This document shows, in pieces, positions 8,310 to 17,363 of a DNA stretch of 64,000 nt. The position numbers and the translations under genes are program-made. The stretch is from assembly GCA_026129485.1 (NCBI GenBank), contig JAHCHY010000011.1:87930-151929 (forward strand), written 5' to 3'. The notes below the pieces were generated by a model. The model was not told the origin of the DNA. It made no database searches and was given only the letters and a program-made list of their open reading frames with translations. How positions within the stretch are numbered: the first letter of the stretch is position 1; every line of letters starts with the position of its first letter. The stretch comes from Cyclobacteriaceae bacterium (lineage in GTDB: Bacteria > Bacteroidota > Bacteroidia > Cytophagales > Cyclobacteriaceae).

Positions 8310-9236
8310 ATGAAGGACGCTATGAAAAACCGCAACAAACTAATTTTATTCTTGCTTCTATTTTTTCTTACAGAAAATATTTTAGCGCAACAGCAAGTTC
8401 ACTACCTGCTAAAGAGCAGTGGTAAGCGCATAACAAAAACTCAACTTGACAGCCTATCGGCTGCGCACGATAATAAATTGAAATTTAATTTTAAAAAGGA
8501 AGGAGAACAGCAAATTGTCGAGATTGAGCTTCCCGGTGAGGATAAATCAAATGACCGGACTTCCTTTACAAGAGAGGGAAATGCTGCCTCAACGCAATCA
8601 TCACAACTGCTGGGGAATAGAACTTATAAGGACGCAACGGGAAAAATTATTTCCAATGAAGAGTTCAAGGCGAAAACAAAGTCAGGGGAATTTACTGCAC
8701 GCTATGAATTAACGAAGAACGAATCGGACACATACGATGTTACTTATTTCCTTGTTCCTAAGGAAGATGCGAAAATAAAACAATCGAATGAGTTGAACGA
8801 CTTCACCGGTAAGCTGATAAATACCAAGCTGCCGGCATTCAGGTATGAAACATTAGATGGAAAGCATATAGACTCTAATCTCCTGTCAGGGAAAATATTG
8901 GTATTAAACTTCTGGTTCATTGGCTGCAAGCCATGCCAGGAGGAAATCCCTTTGCTGAATGAAGTCGTTCAGCAGTATAAAGACCGTGCGGACATTGTCT
9001 TTGTGGCTCCTGCGCTGGATAAAGCTGAACCACTAACAAAGTTTCTCGCAAGAAAAACGTTTTCGTATCAGGTTGCTCCCAACTCCAATGATTTGCATAA
9101 AAGCCTTGACCTGTACGCATACCCTACACACATCATCGTAGATAAAAATGGAATTATACGTGATGTATTCATAGGCGCTACTCCGGATATTAAAAGTAAA
9201 CTCACTGATGCGATTGAGGCGGCTATGAAAAAATAA
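8310..9236 (+). CDS. TlpA-like thioredoxin-fold protein, exported
   Basis: 308 residues with a signal peptide (hydrophobic core about residues 11-22, cleavage near ILA-QQQ). Residues ~30-160 form a domain with no recognised family. Residues ~170-305 form a TlpA/ResA-type thioredoxin domain with KLPAFRYETLDGK at its entry, the active site FIGCKPCQEE (C206, C209), and YPTHIIVDKNG carrying the cis-Pro. It probably reduces or exchanges disulfides in the periplasm. The start at 8310 is taken as annotated; an in-frame ATG at 8322 is equally plausible. It stands alone between repeat copies C and D. Confidence 0.85.
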   Translation: MKDAMKNRNKLILFLLLFFLTENILAQQQVHYLLKSSGKRITKTQLDSLSAAHDNKLKFNFKKEGEQQIVEIELPGEDKSNDRTSFTREGNAASTQSSQLLGNRTYKDATGKIISNEEFKAKTKSGEFTARYELTKNESDTYDVTYFLVPKEDAKIKQSNELNDFTGKLINTKLPAFRYETLDGKHIDSNLLSGKILVLNFWFIGCKPCQEEIPLLNEVVQQYKDRADIVFVAPALDKAEPLTKFLARKTFSYQVAPNSNDLHKSLDLYAYPTHIIVDKNGIIRDVFIGATPDIKSKLTDAIEAAMKK

Positions 9237-9251
9237 TGAGGTAAAGCAGCG

Positions 9252-9296
9252 TTTCGTTTTCATACAATTCCGGGTTTACCTGTTTCCATACGTTTG
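9252..9296 (+). promoter_or_regulatory. 18-bp repeat, copy D, with -7 box
   Basis: A perfect repeat at 9252-9269 is followed after 19 bp by TACGTTTG (9289-9296), an exact TAnnTTTG match. The following bases CCGGGTTTACC resemble ACGGGTTTCCC after copy B, so similarity extends a little past the 18-bp core. The ATG of the next gene is 28 bp past the box. Confidence 0.75.
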
Positions 9297-9324
9297 TACT
9301 ATACTCTGAATGTAAAAGCAAACA

Positions 9325-9792
9325 ATGAGAACAGTAATCATCATTTTTTTACTTGCAGCCAGCTTAACAAGTCAAGCACAAACTCCGGAAGAAGCAGCCA
9401 TTAGCGCCATTAAAAAGCTCTCTGAAAAATTCTCATCGGATTACATGAACTCCGATTTTCAGGCTATTGCCAATGCATACACAGAAGACGCGGTTATCCT
9501 GTCACCGGGCAAGGATGTTATTGTTGGCCGGAAGGCGATTTTTGATTTCTGGAACGGCCTGCCGCGAACATCCAAATTATTAATGCACAGGATTGAACCC
9601 GATACTATTTTTCTTGTCGGTAACGAGATACAGGAATACGGTTATTACTATGCGCAATCACAAAAGCCCGGGGAAGAAGCCTCTCCTGTCTTTTCAGCTA
9701 AATACTTTATCATCTGGAAGAAGGATGAAGCCGGCAACTGGAAAATGAAAATGGATATGTGGAATGGCAGGAATCCTGATTGGAGTAAGTAA
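9325..9792 (+). CDS. SnoaL/DUF4440-like exported protein
   Basis: 155 residues: a short signal peptide (cleavage near SQAQT, residue 19), then a cone-shaped NTF2-like fold typical of DUF4440/SnoaL. Visible signatures are FSSDYMNSDFQAIANAYTEDAVILSPGKDVIVGRKAI and the C-terminal strands KYFIIWKKDEAGNWKMKMDMWNGR. Such proteins act as small-molecule isomerases, lyases or binding proteins, and the ligand cannot be predicted. It is preceded by repeat copy D with a clear -7 box and followed after 43 bp by a serine hydrolase, likely in the same transcript. A related lipoprotein occurs at 14408. Confidence 0.8.
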   Translation: MRTVIIIFLLAASLTSQAQTPEEAAISAIKKLSEKFSSDYMNSDFQAIANAYTEDAVILSPGKDVIVGRKAIFDFWNGLPRTSKLLMHRIEPDTIFLVGNEIQEYGYYYAQSQKPGEEASPVFSAKYFIIWKKDEAGNWKMKMDMWNGRNPDWSK

Positions 9793-9835
9793 AACTTTTT
9801 AGACCACTCCTGCATCATTACAGAAATCTCCGTCT

Positions 9836-11281
9836 ATGAATAAATTAAAATACCCGACAGTATTGTTGCTTCTTTTGGCATTGAATATTTCCGTGTATGC
9901 GACTGGCATTGAAAAAGATTTTATCCATGTTTTCCTGAACAGCTTCAATACAGGGAAAATTGATTCTATGAATTCTTTCATAAGCAAACATTATCATCCT
10001 AACATTTCGAATGATAAAGAGAGGTTTCAAAAAGTATCATTGTCGTTTGGTACGCTTTACGATGAATTTGGCCCTCTTGAAATCCACTCGATCCAATATG
10101 ATTCAACATACAAGTCAGATAAGTATTTTCTGAAAGGGACATATACAAAAGAATGGGTGGCCGTCATGTTTGTACTCAATAAGGAGAAACAGATTCTCGG
10201 GCAAGGCATCTGGAAATTGCAAATGCCAGAAGGGGAGAAGAATCGGCATTTGTCCGTAGCTGACTTGCCAATATATTTAGACAGCCACCTTGAAGAGTTG
10301 AGTCAACACGATTTTTTCTCTGGCTCAATATTGATTGCTCATTCCAATAAAATTATTTACCACAAGGCATTCGGGAAAAAGAACCCAAACGAGGTGCTTG
10401 CCCCTGATTCTAAATATCCTGTTGCTTCGATTACGAAACTGTTTATGGGAATTGCCGTTGCCCGTTTGATAGATAAACAACTGGTAAACCCGAATGATCT
10501 TTTATCAGAGTACATTAAAGAATACCCGGAAGATATTTCCAGACAGGTTTCGGTAAAGCATTTACTCCTGCACACTTCGGGCATTGAAATGGACGACAGC
10601 CGGAGTTTCAGGGAAAGGCGTTCAGTAGTAAAAAACCTGAACGACCTGCTTCAACTGCATGTAGCCTACCTCGACAGCCTGAATGAAAACCGCAGGATAA
10701 ATTTCAGGCCACTAAATCATTACGATTACACGAATGAAGGATACGATCTGTTGGGAATAATCGTGGAAAGAGTTACGGGCTTATCGGTTGAAGGCTATAT
10801 CGCACGGGAAATATGTACACCGCTTGAAATGAAGCAAACCAGTTTCACAGCCGACCCTGGCATGTATGGAAAAACACAATACGATGATAACGGAAATTAT
10901 TACCCGACTCAATGGTTCAGCCAGCCTTTTAAAACAGGCGAGGCTCCACTACCGTCAGGAGGCTTGCATTCAACTACTTCGGATTTATTCAAATTATATC
11001 TGGGATTGAAAAAAGAGAAACTATTCAAAAGCGACTGGATAAAAAGACTGACCATGGATACGGTAAGTACAGGCGGGCAAAATTTTTATGGCTATGGTCT
11101 CGAAGGCAAAATGTATAACAACCATTTGGGCTACGGACATAGCGGTGGCGACATTTCCGGAGTTAATGCCGAATTTCGTTATTTTCCGGGGCTTGATTTG
11201 TTTATCGTAGTGCTATGCAACAGAAATCGTTCTGCGTCAGACTTGGTATTTCATATTTCCAACATGATTACCAGTAAATGA
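9836..11281 (+). CDS. Serine hydrolase, beta-lactamase family, with N-terminal extra domain
   Basis: 481 residues. A signal peptide (about residues 1-22) is followed by an NTF2-like extra domain to about residue 135. The class C beta-lactamase-type domain then holds SITK (nucleophile S198, K201), YTN (Y298-N300) and GHSGGDISG near the C-terminus as the third motif. All three catalytic motifs are intact, so it should be an active serine esterase or peptidase of the envelope. It lies 43 bp after the SnoaL-like gene. It is the second such hydrolase in the accessory region, but its architecture differs from the one at the window start. Confidence 0.88.
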   Translation: MNKLKYPTVLLLLLALNISVYATGIEKDFIHVFLNSFNTGKIDSMNSFISKHYHPNISNDKERFQKVSLSFGTLYDEFGPLEIHSIQYDSTYKSDKYFLKGTYTKEWVAVMFVLNKEKQILGQGIWKLQMPEGEKNRHLSVADLPIYLDSHLEELSQHDFFSGSILIAHSNKIIYHKAFGKKNPNEVLAPDSKYPVASITKLFMGIAVARLIDKQLVNPNDLLSEYIKEYPEDISRQVSVKHLLLHTSGIEMDDSRSFRERRSVVKNLNDLLQLHVAYLDSLNENRRINFRPLNHYDYTNEGYDLLGIIVERVTGLSVEGYIAREICTPLEMKQTSFTADPGMYGKTQYDDNGNYYPTQWFSQPFKTGEAPLPSGGLHSTTSDLFKLYLGLKKEKLFKSDWIKRLTMDTVSTGGQNFYGYGLEGKMYNNHLGYGHSGGDISGVNAEFRYFPGLDLFIVVLCNRNRSASDLVFHISNMITSK

Positions 11282-11325
11282 GGCTATTTCGGAATTTAGC
11301 CGATCTGGTCATTAATGCCTTATGG

Positions 11326-12240
11326 TCAGTTATTCAAATTCATCACCTTCCGGGAAGGTTGCGGCTGGGGAGGTGGCGTAATTCCCCGTGCAAGCATCCA
11401 CCGGTGTATCCACGAGATACCTCTTGTTGAAACAACCTCCGGCAGCTTGTATGCCGGGTCGGTCAGGGCTTCATCCAACGTAATAAATGCGTATCCCTTA
11501 TTTCTGAAAAGCGTAATGAGCGAATCCAAATAATCGGCATTCAACTCGTTGGCATGTAGAAGAAGTACGTGATGAATATGCCGTTCAAAAAAAATCAACG
11601 TGAGGTTTTCGTAATAAGTCAAAACAGTATCCATATAAGCGATGTACTCTCCGGCAGCCATTTTCATTAAAGATGTATTTCCTGCCTTCTTTGCTTTTGC
11701 ATAAATATTGGCGAAAATGTACTCATCGTTATCCATAGTAACGGGAGCGGTTACATATTTCAGTTCATCAAGAAATGAATCAAGCGCATGTTTATAATCT
11801 TCCGTAGGGCCGGTGCGAAGCTGCGGATGCCTGAAATACTTTAACTCCCGGCCGTATCGGGTTGCGAGTTGCCGGGTGATTTGCTCGCCTTTGATAATTT
11901 CCTGTTTGTATTGCTCAATGGTGGCTTGATTGATATACACATGGGAGTAGGTATGATTCCCTAACGGGAAACCGTACCTGAGCCAGTCTTCAAGCAGGCC
12001 GACCCGAACGGAATCAGGTCTTGTTCCCCGGTAAAGCTTGCCTTCGTTTACGAATCCGGTAGCAGGAACACGGTTGTTCTGCAACCGGGATATTATTTTT
12101 TGAGTTACATATTGCATGGTTGCCGTTTCACCATGCACGGCAGGCAAATCGTCAAACGTAAATGCAACCTTTTTTTGCTGTGCGAACAAGGCTGACGGAA
12201 CGAGTAAAAGGAATATGAACTTTAGTAGTATGATTCTCAT
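11326..12240 (-). CDS. Exported polysaccharide deacetylase (NodB fold)
   Basis: 304 residues starting at the ATG at 12240, chosen because it opens directly into a signal peptide (MRIILLKF, then a Leu-rich core, cleavage near LFA-QQ). A longer frame to 12306 would run through repeat copy E and is unlikely. AFTFDDLPAV (D30, D31) is the catalytic base/metal motif of carbohydrate esterase family 4, and GNHTYSH (H96, H100) gives the metal His pair; RHPQLRTG resembles the third motif. It should remove acetyl groups from chitin-like or peptidoglycan sugars. It is one of only three minus-strand genes in the first 20 kb. Confidence 0.85.
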   Translation of the reverse strand: MRIILLKFIFLLLVPSALFAQQKKVAFTFDDLPAVHGETATMQYVTQKIISRLQNNRVPATGFVNEGKLYRGTRPDSVRVGLLEDWLRYGFPLGNHTYSHVYINQATIEQYKQEIIKGEQITRQLATRYGRELKYFRHPQLRTGPTEDYKHALDSFLDELKYVTAPVTMDNDEYIFANIYAKAKKAGNTSLMKMAAGEYIAYMDTVLTYYENLTLIFFERHIHHVLLLHANELNADYLDSLITLFRNKGYAFITLDEALTDPAYKLPEVVSTRGISWIHRWMLARGITPPPQPQPSRKVMNLNN

Positions 12241-12290
12241 ATAAGGTAGAGCGAAGCCATCAAAGATAAAGATTGCCCGGCTAAAGCTCA

Positions 12291-12337
12291 TTTCGTTTTC
12301 ATACAATCCAAAGCCATTTTATTAGCTGTTACTTGTG
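12291..12337 (+). promoter_or_regulatory. 18-bp repeat, copy E, with -7-like box
   Basis: TTTCGTTTTCATACAATC (12291-12308) has one change in the last base. TACTTGTG (12330-12337), one mismatch from TAnnTTTG, follows after 21 bp. It lies in the divergent spacer between the deacetylase and the membrane protein gene at 12354 and points toward the latter. Confidence 0.65.
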
Positions 12338-12353
12338 AACAGAAAAGTATAGC

Positions 12354-12956
12354 ATGAGAAGCAGGATCAATATCATTTTACTTACCCTGCCTTATTTATT
12401 GTTAGGTATTGGTCAGGTGTGGTTGTATTTTATACGTGAAAGTTTTCCTGACTTGTTTGACAGACTCGAATATGCGAAAGCAGGGTGGAACGAATCGCAT
12501 TTAATTCTGATTGTTGGCACGATACTGTTAATACAGGCTACTATTATTTTATTTCAAACTGCCCCTGAATTTTGGTGGACTAAAATCGGAGCCACGCTGA
12601 ACTACATAGGCATTTGCCTGCTAACCGGGCAATATGCTATCGACCTGCTTTTACAACCATTATTAACCTCTTCTCAAGACCCGAAAGGTTTGTATGATAT
12701 TCTGAAATCTTCAGCGTTGGTGAATCTCCTGTTTTATGATTTAGTGGCTTTGCTGTGGTTCGGGCAACTGTTTATAGCCATCGGTATCATAAGAAGTAAA
12801 CTAACGCAATTGCGAATGCCCATGGGAATTTATATGCTTGGCTTAATCCTGCTGCTGGTTGGCGGAGCTATTCACCCCATCATTTCAAGAGTCAGTTACT
12901 TTATCCTGGCTGCCGGAATGCTGCTTACCGGTGTGCGGTTACAGAAACAGGATTAA
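12354..12956 (+). CDS. Integral membrane protein of unknown function
   Basis: 200 residues with about five or six hydrophobic segments (roughly residues 8-26, 50-70, 78-100, 118-146, 156-176 and 180-196). A short loop holds KAGWNESHL. No catalytic motif or known family was recognised. It stands alone between repeat copies E and F, with a leader of about 10 bases after the predicted -7 box. Confidence 0.7.
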   Translation: MRSRINIILLTLPYLLLGIGQVWLYFIRESFPDLFDRLEYAKAGWNESHLILIVGTILLIQATIILFQTAPEFWWTKIGATLNYIGICLLTGQYAIDLLLQPLLTSSQDPKGLYDILKSSALVNLLFYDLVALLWFGQLFIAIGIIRSKLTQLRMPMGIYMLGLILLLVGGAIHPIISRVSYFILAAGMLLTGVRLQKQD

Positions 12957-12987
12957 AGAGTTTGATAAAGGCAAACGAAATACCTCA

Positions 12988-13031
12988 TTTCGTTTTCATA
13001 CAATTTCGGGAAAACAAAAGTAATGAATTTG
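12988..13031 (+). promoter_or_regulatory. 18-bp repeat, copy F, with -7-like box
   Basis: A perfect repeat at 12988-13005 is followed after 18 bp by TGAATTTG (13024-13031), one mismatch from TAnnTTTG. It lies 112 bp ahead of the TlpA-DUF3738 gene and would drive the seven-gene run 13143-17795. Confidence 0.65.
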
Positions 13032-13142
13032 CATTGACACAAACCAGCCCGAAAAGGCGATGTACTTCATCATTTTGTCATTTTTCACCAAAATAGAGGT
13101 TCAACTATATAATCACCCCAAGCATCATCTAATAAAAAACTT

Positions 13143-14378
13143 ATGATACTGTCAACGTCATTCAAGGCATCATTAAAAGAATTAGCTCTATTCTTTGCAG
13201 TCTCTATGATTTCCATTTCTTCTTTTCCGCAAAATATCAAGGAAGGGCAGCGAGCACATGAAATTAAAATAAGCACGGTTTTTCAAGGGCCTCCGTTGAC
13301 CGAGATCACACTTGAAAAACTTCACGGGAAAGTAATTGTACTGGAATTTTGGGCTACATGGTGTGCGCCCTGCATCGCAGCTTTTGACCATCTTAATAAC
13401 CTCGTTGAGTCGTTCAAAGACAAGGATGTTGCATTTATCTCAATTAGTACAGATGAAGGCTCTGACGCAGAAAAAAAGATCAAGTCTCTACTATCAAAAG
13501 TACCGTTAAGTACATGGGTTGTAAAAGACAATAGTTCCCGTTCCACTCAAACTTCATACGATGCCAATGCCCTTCCTAAAACAATAGTTATAGATAAGTT
13601 TGGGTTAATTCGATGGATTGGCGAACCAAAGAAACTTTCAGAAGAGTTGTTGAAAGAATTTCTTGAAGAGAACCCAAAGCCAATCAAGGCTTCCAATGGC
13701 ATTTCAATAAATCAAGCAGTCACAGAATTCAAAGAAAGAAATCCGACCAACGTTAGTCAGCCTGATACCGCAGTCTCGATTCTTGTAGTGGAAAGCCCAA
13801 CAAGCATGGGCGGGTTTATTTTCAAAAAGCCAAACGGTATTGAATTAAAGGGATTGGAAACGATGAAGGTTATTGAATGGTTATATGATATTCCCTCGTC
13901 CTCTATTCGTAAGAGTCAACCATTCCAGTCAAAGAACTGGAATATTATCATAAAGCATCAAGGGATAAAGGCACTTGATAAAAATAATTATAGACAATTG
14001 ATCCTTTTATCAATTGGAGTCGCAACTAAAGAAATGACTGATGAAATTGATGTGTTTGTTTTGAAATGTCCCAACGGCCCGAAAACCGGAAAAACTGCGG
14101 AGTTGGTCAAAACTATCGAGCCGGGATCTTTGCATTTAAGTTATCAGGATGGGTACCTGGTGGCATCGAAGTCAACGCTGTCTGACATTTTAAAGATGAT
14201 TGAAAGAACACAAGGTTTCTCTATTATCGATGAAACAGGTCTTGAAGGTAAGTTTGAGTTCTTAATAAGATTTACAGAGAAAGACATTAAGTCATTTACT
14301 GAAAATCTTCAGGATGCAGGCTTAATATTAGTAAAGGAGAAAAGAAAACTAAAGGTCTTGGAGGTTCAAAGCTTGTAA
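13143..14378 (+). CDS. TlpA-like thioredoxin fused to a DUF3738-like domain
   Basis: 411 residues: a signal-like hydrophobic start (about residues 12-28), a TlpA/ResA thioredoxin domain with FWATWCAPCIAAF (C74, C77) and the cis-Pro loop LPKTIVIDKFG, and a C-terminal domain from about residue 210. That domain ends with the pattern IIDETGLEGKFEFLIRF...LQDAGLILVKEKRKLKVLEV, which matches the end of DUF3738 (TIGR03435) proteins: DxTGLxGxYDFxLxW then a region ending in VxVLxIxxxE. DUF3738 has no defined function and is often found in soil bacteria near BlaR1/M56-type sensors. It is the first gene of a run of seven closely spaced genes, after repeat copy F. Confidence 0.8.
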   Translation: MILSTSFKASLKELALFFAVSMISISSFPQNIKEGQRAHEIKISTVFQGPPLTEITLEKLHGKVIVLEFWATWCAPCIAAFDHLNNLVESFKDKDVAFISISTDEGSDAEKKIKSLLSKVPLSTWVVKDNSSRSTQTSYDANALPKTIVIDKFGLIRWIGEPKKLSEELLKEFLEENPKPIKASNGISINQAVTEFKERNPTNVSQPDTAVSILVVESPTSMGGFIFKKPNGIELKGLETMKVIEWLYDIPSSSIRKSQPFQSKNWNIIIKHQGIKALDKNNYRQLILLSIGVATKEMTDEIDVFVLKCPNGPKTGKTAELVKTIEPGSLHLSYQDGYLVASKSTLSDILKMIERTQGFSIIDETGLEGKFEFLIRFTEKDIKSFTENLQDAGLILVKEKRKLKVLEVQSL

Positions 14379-14407
14379 TACCATAGGCTTTTCTATTTCA
14401 AAACAAT

Positions 14408-14854
14408 ATGAGATACCTGAAATACACCCTGCTTCTTTTTGTGTTTGCCTGTAAGCAGCCCGCAAACACAGTTAGTATTGAAGATTTGAAAAAAGAGCTG
14501 GAAGCCGTAGAACAGGCTTTTTCCGATTCGTCATTCAAAAAAGGATTTTATCATGCCATGCTTGATTTTGCAGCCGATGAGATTGTTTTATTTGAGCCGG
14601 GCGATACGGTCATTCATCGCCTGGACTTCATCAAAGAAAAAGTAAGCAAATATCCTGAAGGCAAAAGACCACCTTATACGCTTACCTGGAAAGCTGAAAA
14701 AGTTGACGTGGCTTCTTCGGGCGATTTGGGTTATACATACGGTTGGTATAAATCCGTAAGAACAGACAGCCTCGGCAAAGAGAAGATTCAGAAAGGTCTT
14801 TATAATTCGATTTGGAAAAAAATAGATGAAAGGTGGAGATTAGTAATGGATTAG
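14408..14854 (+). CDS. SnoaL/DUF4440-like lipoprotein
   Basis: 148 residues. The N-terminus YLKYTLLLFVFACKQPAN looks like a lipoprotein signal with Cys at about residue 15, although Phe at -2 is not standard. The rest resembles NTF2-like DUF4440 proteins: LEAVEQAFSDSSFKKGFYHAMLDFAADEIVLFEPGDTVIHR and the C-terminal YNSIWKKIDERWRLVMD. No catalytic residue can be assigned. It follows the TlpA-DUF3738 gene by 29 bp and precedes an SRPBCC gene by 24 bp in the same run. Confidence 0.75.
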   Translation: MRYLKYTLLLFVFACKQPANTVSIEDLKKELEAVEQAFSDSSFKKGFYHAMLDFAADEIVLFEPGDTVIHRLDFIKEKVSKYPEGKRPPYTLTWKAEKVDVASSGDLGYTYGWYKSVRTDSLGKEKIQKGLYNSIWKKIDERWRLVMD

Positions 14855-14878
14855 AGAATTGGCTAAACATAATCTAAT

Positions 14879-15481
14879 ATGAACAAAATGCAGGTCTATA
14901 TCTTTTTATGCGTTTGCTGGGCATCATCTTCAGTTTTCGCACAAGCCATAACAAAAAAAGACTCCCGGGAAACGGAGAAATCAATTAAGGTTTCTATCGG
15001 TATCAACTCACCCCTCGACAGTGTTTGGAGTCGCTGGACAAGCACAGCGGGTATCCGAAAATTCTTTGCTCCTTCATCTGTTGTGGAATTTAGACCCCTC
15101 GGCAGTTTTAACATCTATTTTACACCCGATGCCCCTGAAGGATTGAAAGGTGCAGAGGGAAACATCTTTTTGGCCATACAGGAAAAACAGATGCTTAGCT
15201 TTACATGGGACGCACCTCCGCAGTGGCCGGAAATAAGAAAGCAGCGAACATCGGTTGTCATTCGTTTTGAAAAAGTAGAAGCGAATAAAACACAAGTTAC
15301 CTTAATCCAAAGCGGTTGGGGTGTCGGAAAAGAGTGGGATGAAGTTTATACGTATTTTGGTTCAGCCTGGGGTGAAGTAGTTTTGCCATTTCTCAAATAC
15401 AGTCTTGAGGTAGCCCCTGTTGACTGGTCGGATTTTCCCAAAAACCTGCCCAAAAGTTTGCCGCCTGCACAACAGTTTTAG
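14879..15481 (+). CDS. Exported SRPBCC (AHSA1-like) protein
   Basis: 200 residues. A signal peptide (cleavage near VFA-QAI, residue 22) precedes an SRPBCC/START-like ligand-binding fold related to the AHSA1 (activator of Hsp90) group: KSIKVSIGINSPLDSVWSRWTSTAGIRKFFAPSSVVEFRPLGSF, LSFTWDAPPQWPE, and TLIQSGWGVGKEWDEVYTYFGSAWGEVV. Most members are cytoplasmic, so the export signal is unusual. Another SRPBCC protein without a signal ends the same gene run (17364). The ligand is unknown. Confidence 0.82.
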   Translation: MNKMQVYIFLCVCWASSSVFAQAITKKDSRETEKSIKVSIGINSPLDSVWSRWTSTAGIRKFFAPSSVVEFRPLGSFNIYFTPDAPEGLKGAEGNIFLAIQEKQMLSFTWDAPPQWPEIRKQRTSVVIRFEKVEANKTQVTLIQSGWGVGKEWDEVYTYFGSAWGEVVLPFLKYSLEVAPVDWSDFPKNLPKSLPPAQQF

Positions 15482-15490
15482 CAATTCAGG

Positions 15491-16525
15491 ATGAACAGCA
15501 ATTACAGTAGTATGACCGGCCTATTTATTTTTACTATATCATACGTGGCAATATCATGCGCTGTCCTGCCTGCTTATACGCCAAAAATAAAAACGCAAAA
15601 TTCAGTCAGTTCGCTTGAAGAAATTGAGTTGGGCGGTGTAAAGCAAAGTATTTTAATCAGGAGTGAGGACAAATCCAATCCCATTTTACTTTTCCTGCAT
15701 GGCGGGCCCGGAATGCCCTTAATGTATTTATCGCATACCTTTCAACGTGAACTGGAAAAAGAATTTATTGTAATACAATGGGACAGGCGGGGCGCAGGAA
15801 AATCATACAACAAACGCATTGACACGCTTACCATAACAGATGAGCAATATTATAAAGATGCCATTCAACTTATTCAATTACTTCAAACCCGATTTGAAAA
15901 ACAAAAAATATTTCTTGCCGGGCACTCGTGGGGAACTTATCTTGGTAGCCTGCTTGCTTATAAAAATCCTGAATTGTTTCACGCTTATGTCAGCATTGGT
16001 CAGGTAGTGAACAGCGACAAATCCCGCCCGTTGCAGGAAGCGTTTATCAGGAACAAAGCGAAGGAATTGAACAGGAATGATGCATTAAACGACCTTGACA
16101 AATTTGGCGTTGGTGCGTATGAAAAATGGTTGTTCAAATTTGGAGCGGAATTACATGCCGATACTTCCTACCGTCCTTTTATTAAGGCAGGAATGAAGTC
16201 GCCTGAATATTCAATGTTTGATGCCTTTAAAATATCGAAAGGAAGCAACTTTTGTTCAAAGCATATTCAATACAAATTAGTCGAATCAACTATTGAAGCG
16301 GAAATTCAGTCATATAAAATCCCTTGCTTTTTCATTGTCGGAAAATACGATATGACAACACCAGCATTGCTCATAGAAGAATACTTCAATACTGTCAGTG
16401 CACCCGATAAAAAAATAATTTGGTTTAACCAATCCGCACACTTTCCCTTTTACGAAGAAAAAGACAACTTTTTTAAAACAATGGTTGAAATTAAAAATCA
16501 GGTTCTAACTCAAAACAAAAAATAG
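15491..16525 (+). CDS. Alpha/beta hydrolase, proline-iminopeptidase-like
   Basis: 344 residues. The N-terminal hydrophobic segment ends in VAISC (Cys about 23), so it may be a lipoprotein. LFLHGGPGMP (HGGPG, residues 70-74) is the oxyanion signature of the prolyl-iminopeptidase-like group, QWDRRGAGKS follows, and GHSWGTYLG carries the nucleophile S146. A late GKYDMTTP (Asp) and NQSAHFPF (His) complete the triad. It is likely an exported esterase or aminopeptidase. The start lies 9 bp after the preceding stop and the next gene begins 2 bp after this stop, so co-transcription is near certain. Confidence 0.85.
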   Translation: MNSNYSSMTGLFIFTISYVAISCAVLPAYTPKIKTQNSVSSLEEIELGGVKQSILIRSEDKSNPILLFLHGGPGMPLMYLSHTFQRELEKEFIVIQWDRRGAGKSYNKRIDTLTITDEQYYKDAIQLIQLLQTRFEKQKIFLAGHSWGTYLGSLLAYKNPELFHAYVSIGQVVNSDKSRPLQEAFIRNKAKELNRNDALNDLDKFGVGAYEKWLFKFGAELHADTSYRPFIKAGMKSPEYSMFDAFKISKGSNFCSKHIQYKLVESTIEAEIQSYKIPCFFIVGKYDMTTPALLIEEYFNTVSAPDKKIIWFNQSAHFPFYEEKDNFFKTMVEIKNQVLTQNKK

Positions 16526-16527
16526 AT

Positions 16528-16962
16528 ATGAAAAAATACACGACATGGCTAAAGACCGCATCGGTTTTTCAGTTCATCACCGCGGTCATTCATGCCACAA
16601 GCCTTTTTCTGAAACCACCACCTGCCAATGATACCGAAAAGCAGCTCTTTGAGCTTATGGACACTTACAAGTTTGATTTCGGTGCAGGCTTTCACCGGAC
16701 AATGGGCGAGCTGACATTAGCATTGAGCGCCTGCTTTTGCTTGGTCTGTTTGCTGGGCGGTTTAATCAATTGGTACCTTATCCGGAAAAAGGCGGACACC
16801 GAAATCATGAAAGGAATAATAACCATTAACCTCGTTGTGTTTGGGATTTGCTTTGGCTTGATGGCAACATTCGCTTTCCTTCCGCCCATTGTTTTATCGG
16901 GGTTGATTTTCCTGTTTTTGATCCCCGCCCGGCTCACAATTTCCAATATCAGTAACGCTTAA
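16528..16962 (+). CDS. Small four-helix membrane protein
   Basis: 144 residues with four hydrophobic segments (about residues 10-28, 60-84, 92-112 and 114-134). Between TM1 and TM2 is a soluble loop with KPPPANDTEKQLFELMDTYKFDFGAGFHRT, including an FHRTMGELTLAL stretch that resembles the Leptospira-named LIC_13387 family (low certainty). It starts 2 bp after the hydrolase stop, in the middle of the seven-gene run. Function unknown. Confidence 0.68.
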   Translation: MKKYTTWLKTASVFQFITAVIHATSLFLKPPPANDTEKQLFELMDTYKFDFGAGFHRTMGELTLALSACFCLVCLLGGLINWYLIRKKADTEIMKGIITINLVVFGICFGLMATFAFLPPIVLSGLIFLFLIPARLTISNISNA

Positions 16963-16975
16963 ATTACCAATTAAT

Positions 16976-17353
16976 ATGACATCAAAAGATAATCTCATCA
17001 ACTGGCTCGAAATTCCTGTTACGGATATTTCGAGGGCAATGAAGTTCTACGAATCCGTTTTAGATACCAAACTGGAGTTAATGGAAATGATGGGAGCGCC
17101 TTATGCCGTCTTTCCTTATGAACCCGGGAGCGGAAAAATTTCGGGTGCGCTTGCACAAGGCGATATGTACAAACCGTCTGCCGATGGTGTCAGGATATAC
17201 CTCAACTGCCCTGATATAGAAGCGACTTTGATTAAAGTCGGGGAGGCAGGGGGAAAGGTAATCTTACCCAAAACAAAAATTGAAGACCAGGGCTATATGG
17301 CATTCTTTTCCGATTCCGAAGGAAATACAATAGGTATGCACTCCAACAAATAA
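16976..17353 (+). CDS. VOC (glyoxalase/bleomycin-resistance fold) protein
   Basis: 125 residues forming a single VOC module: NWLEIPVTDISRAMKFYESVLD at the N-terminus, YLNCPDIEATLIKVGEAGGKVILPKTKIEDQGYMAFFSDSEGNTIGMHS at the C-terminus. The second half lacks His where a metal ligand is often seen, and the N-terminal strand has Glu (LEIPV) in a usual ligand position, so metal binding is uncertain. Family members include dioxygenases, isomerases and drug-sequestering proteins. It is 13 bp after the membrane gene and 10 bp before an SRPBCC gene, a common pairing. Confidence 0.85.
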   Translation: MTSKDNLINWLEIPVTDISRAMKFYESVLDTKLELMEMMGAPYAVFPYEPGSGKISGALAQGDMYKPSADGVRIYLNCPDIEATLIKVGEAGGKVILPKTKIEDQGYMAFFSDSEGNTIGMHSNK

Positions 17354-17363
17354 TCGCGGATTT

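Noticed and set aside
12240-12306. Longer N-terminus of the deacetylase
   Set aside because: The extra residues are encoded across the repeat element and break the signal peptide; the ATG at 12240 opens directly into the signal.
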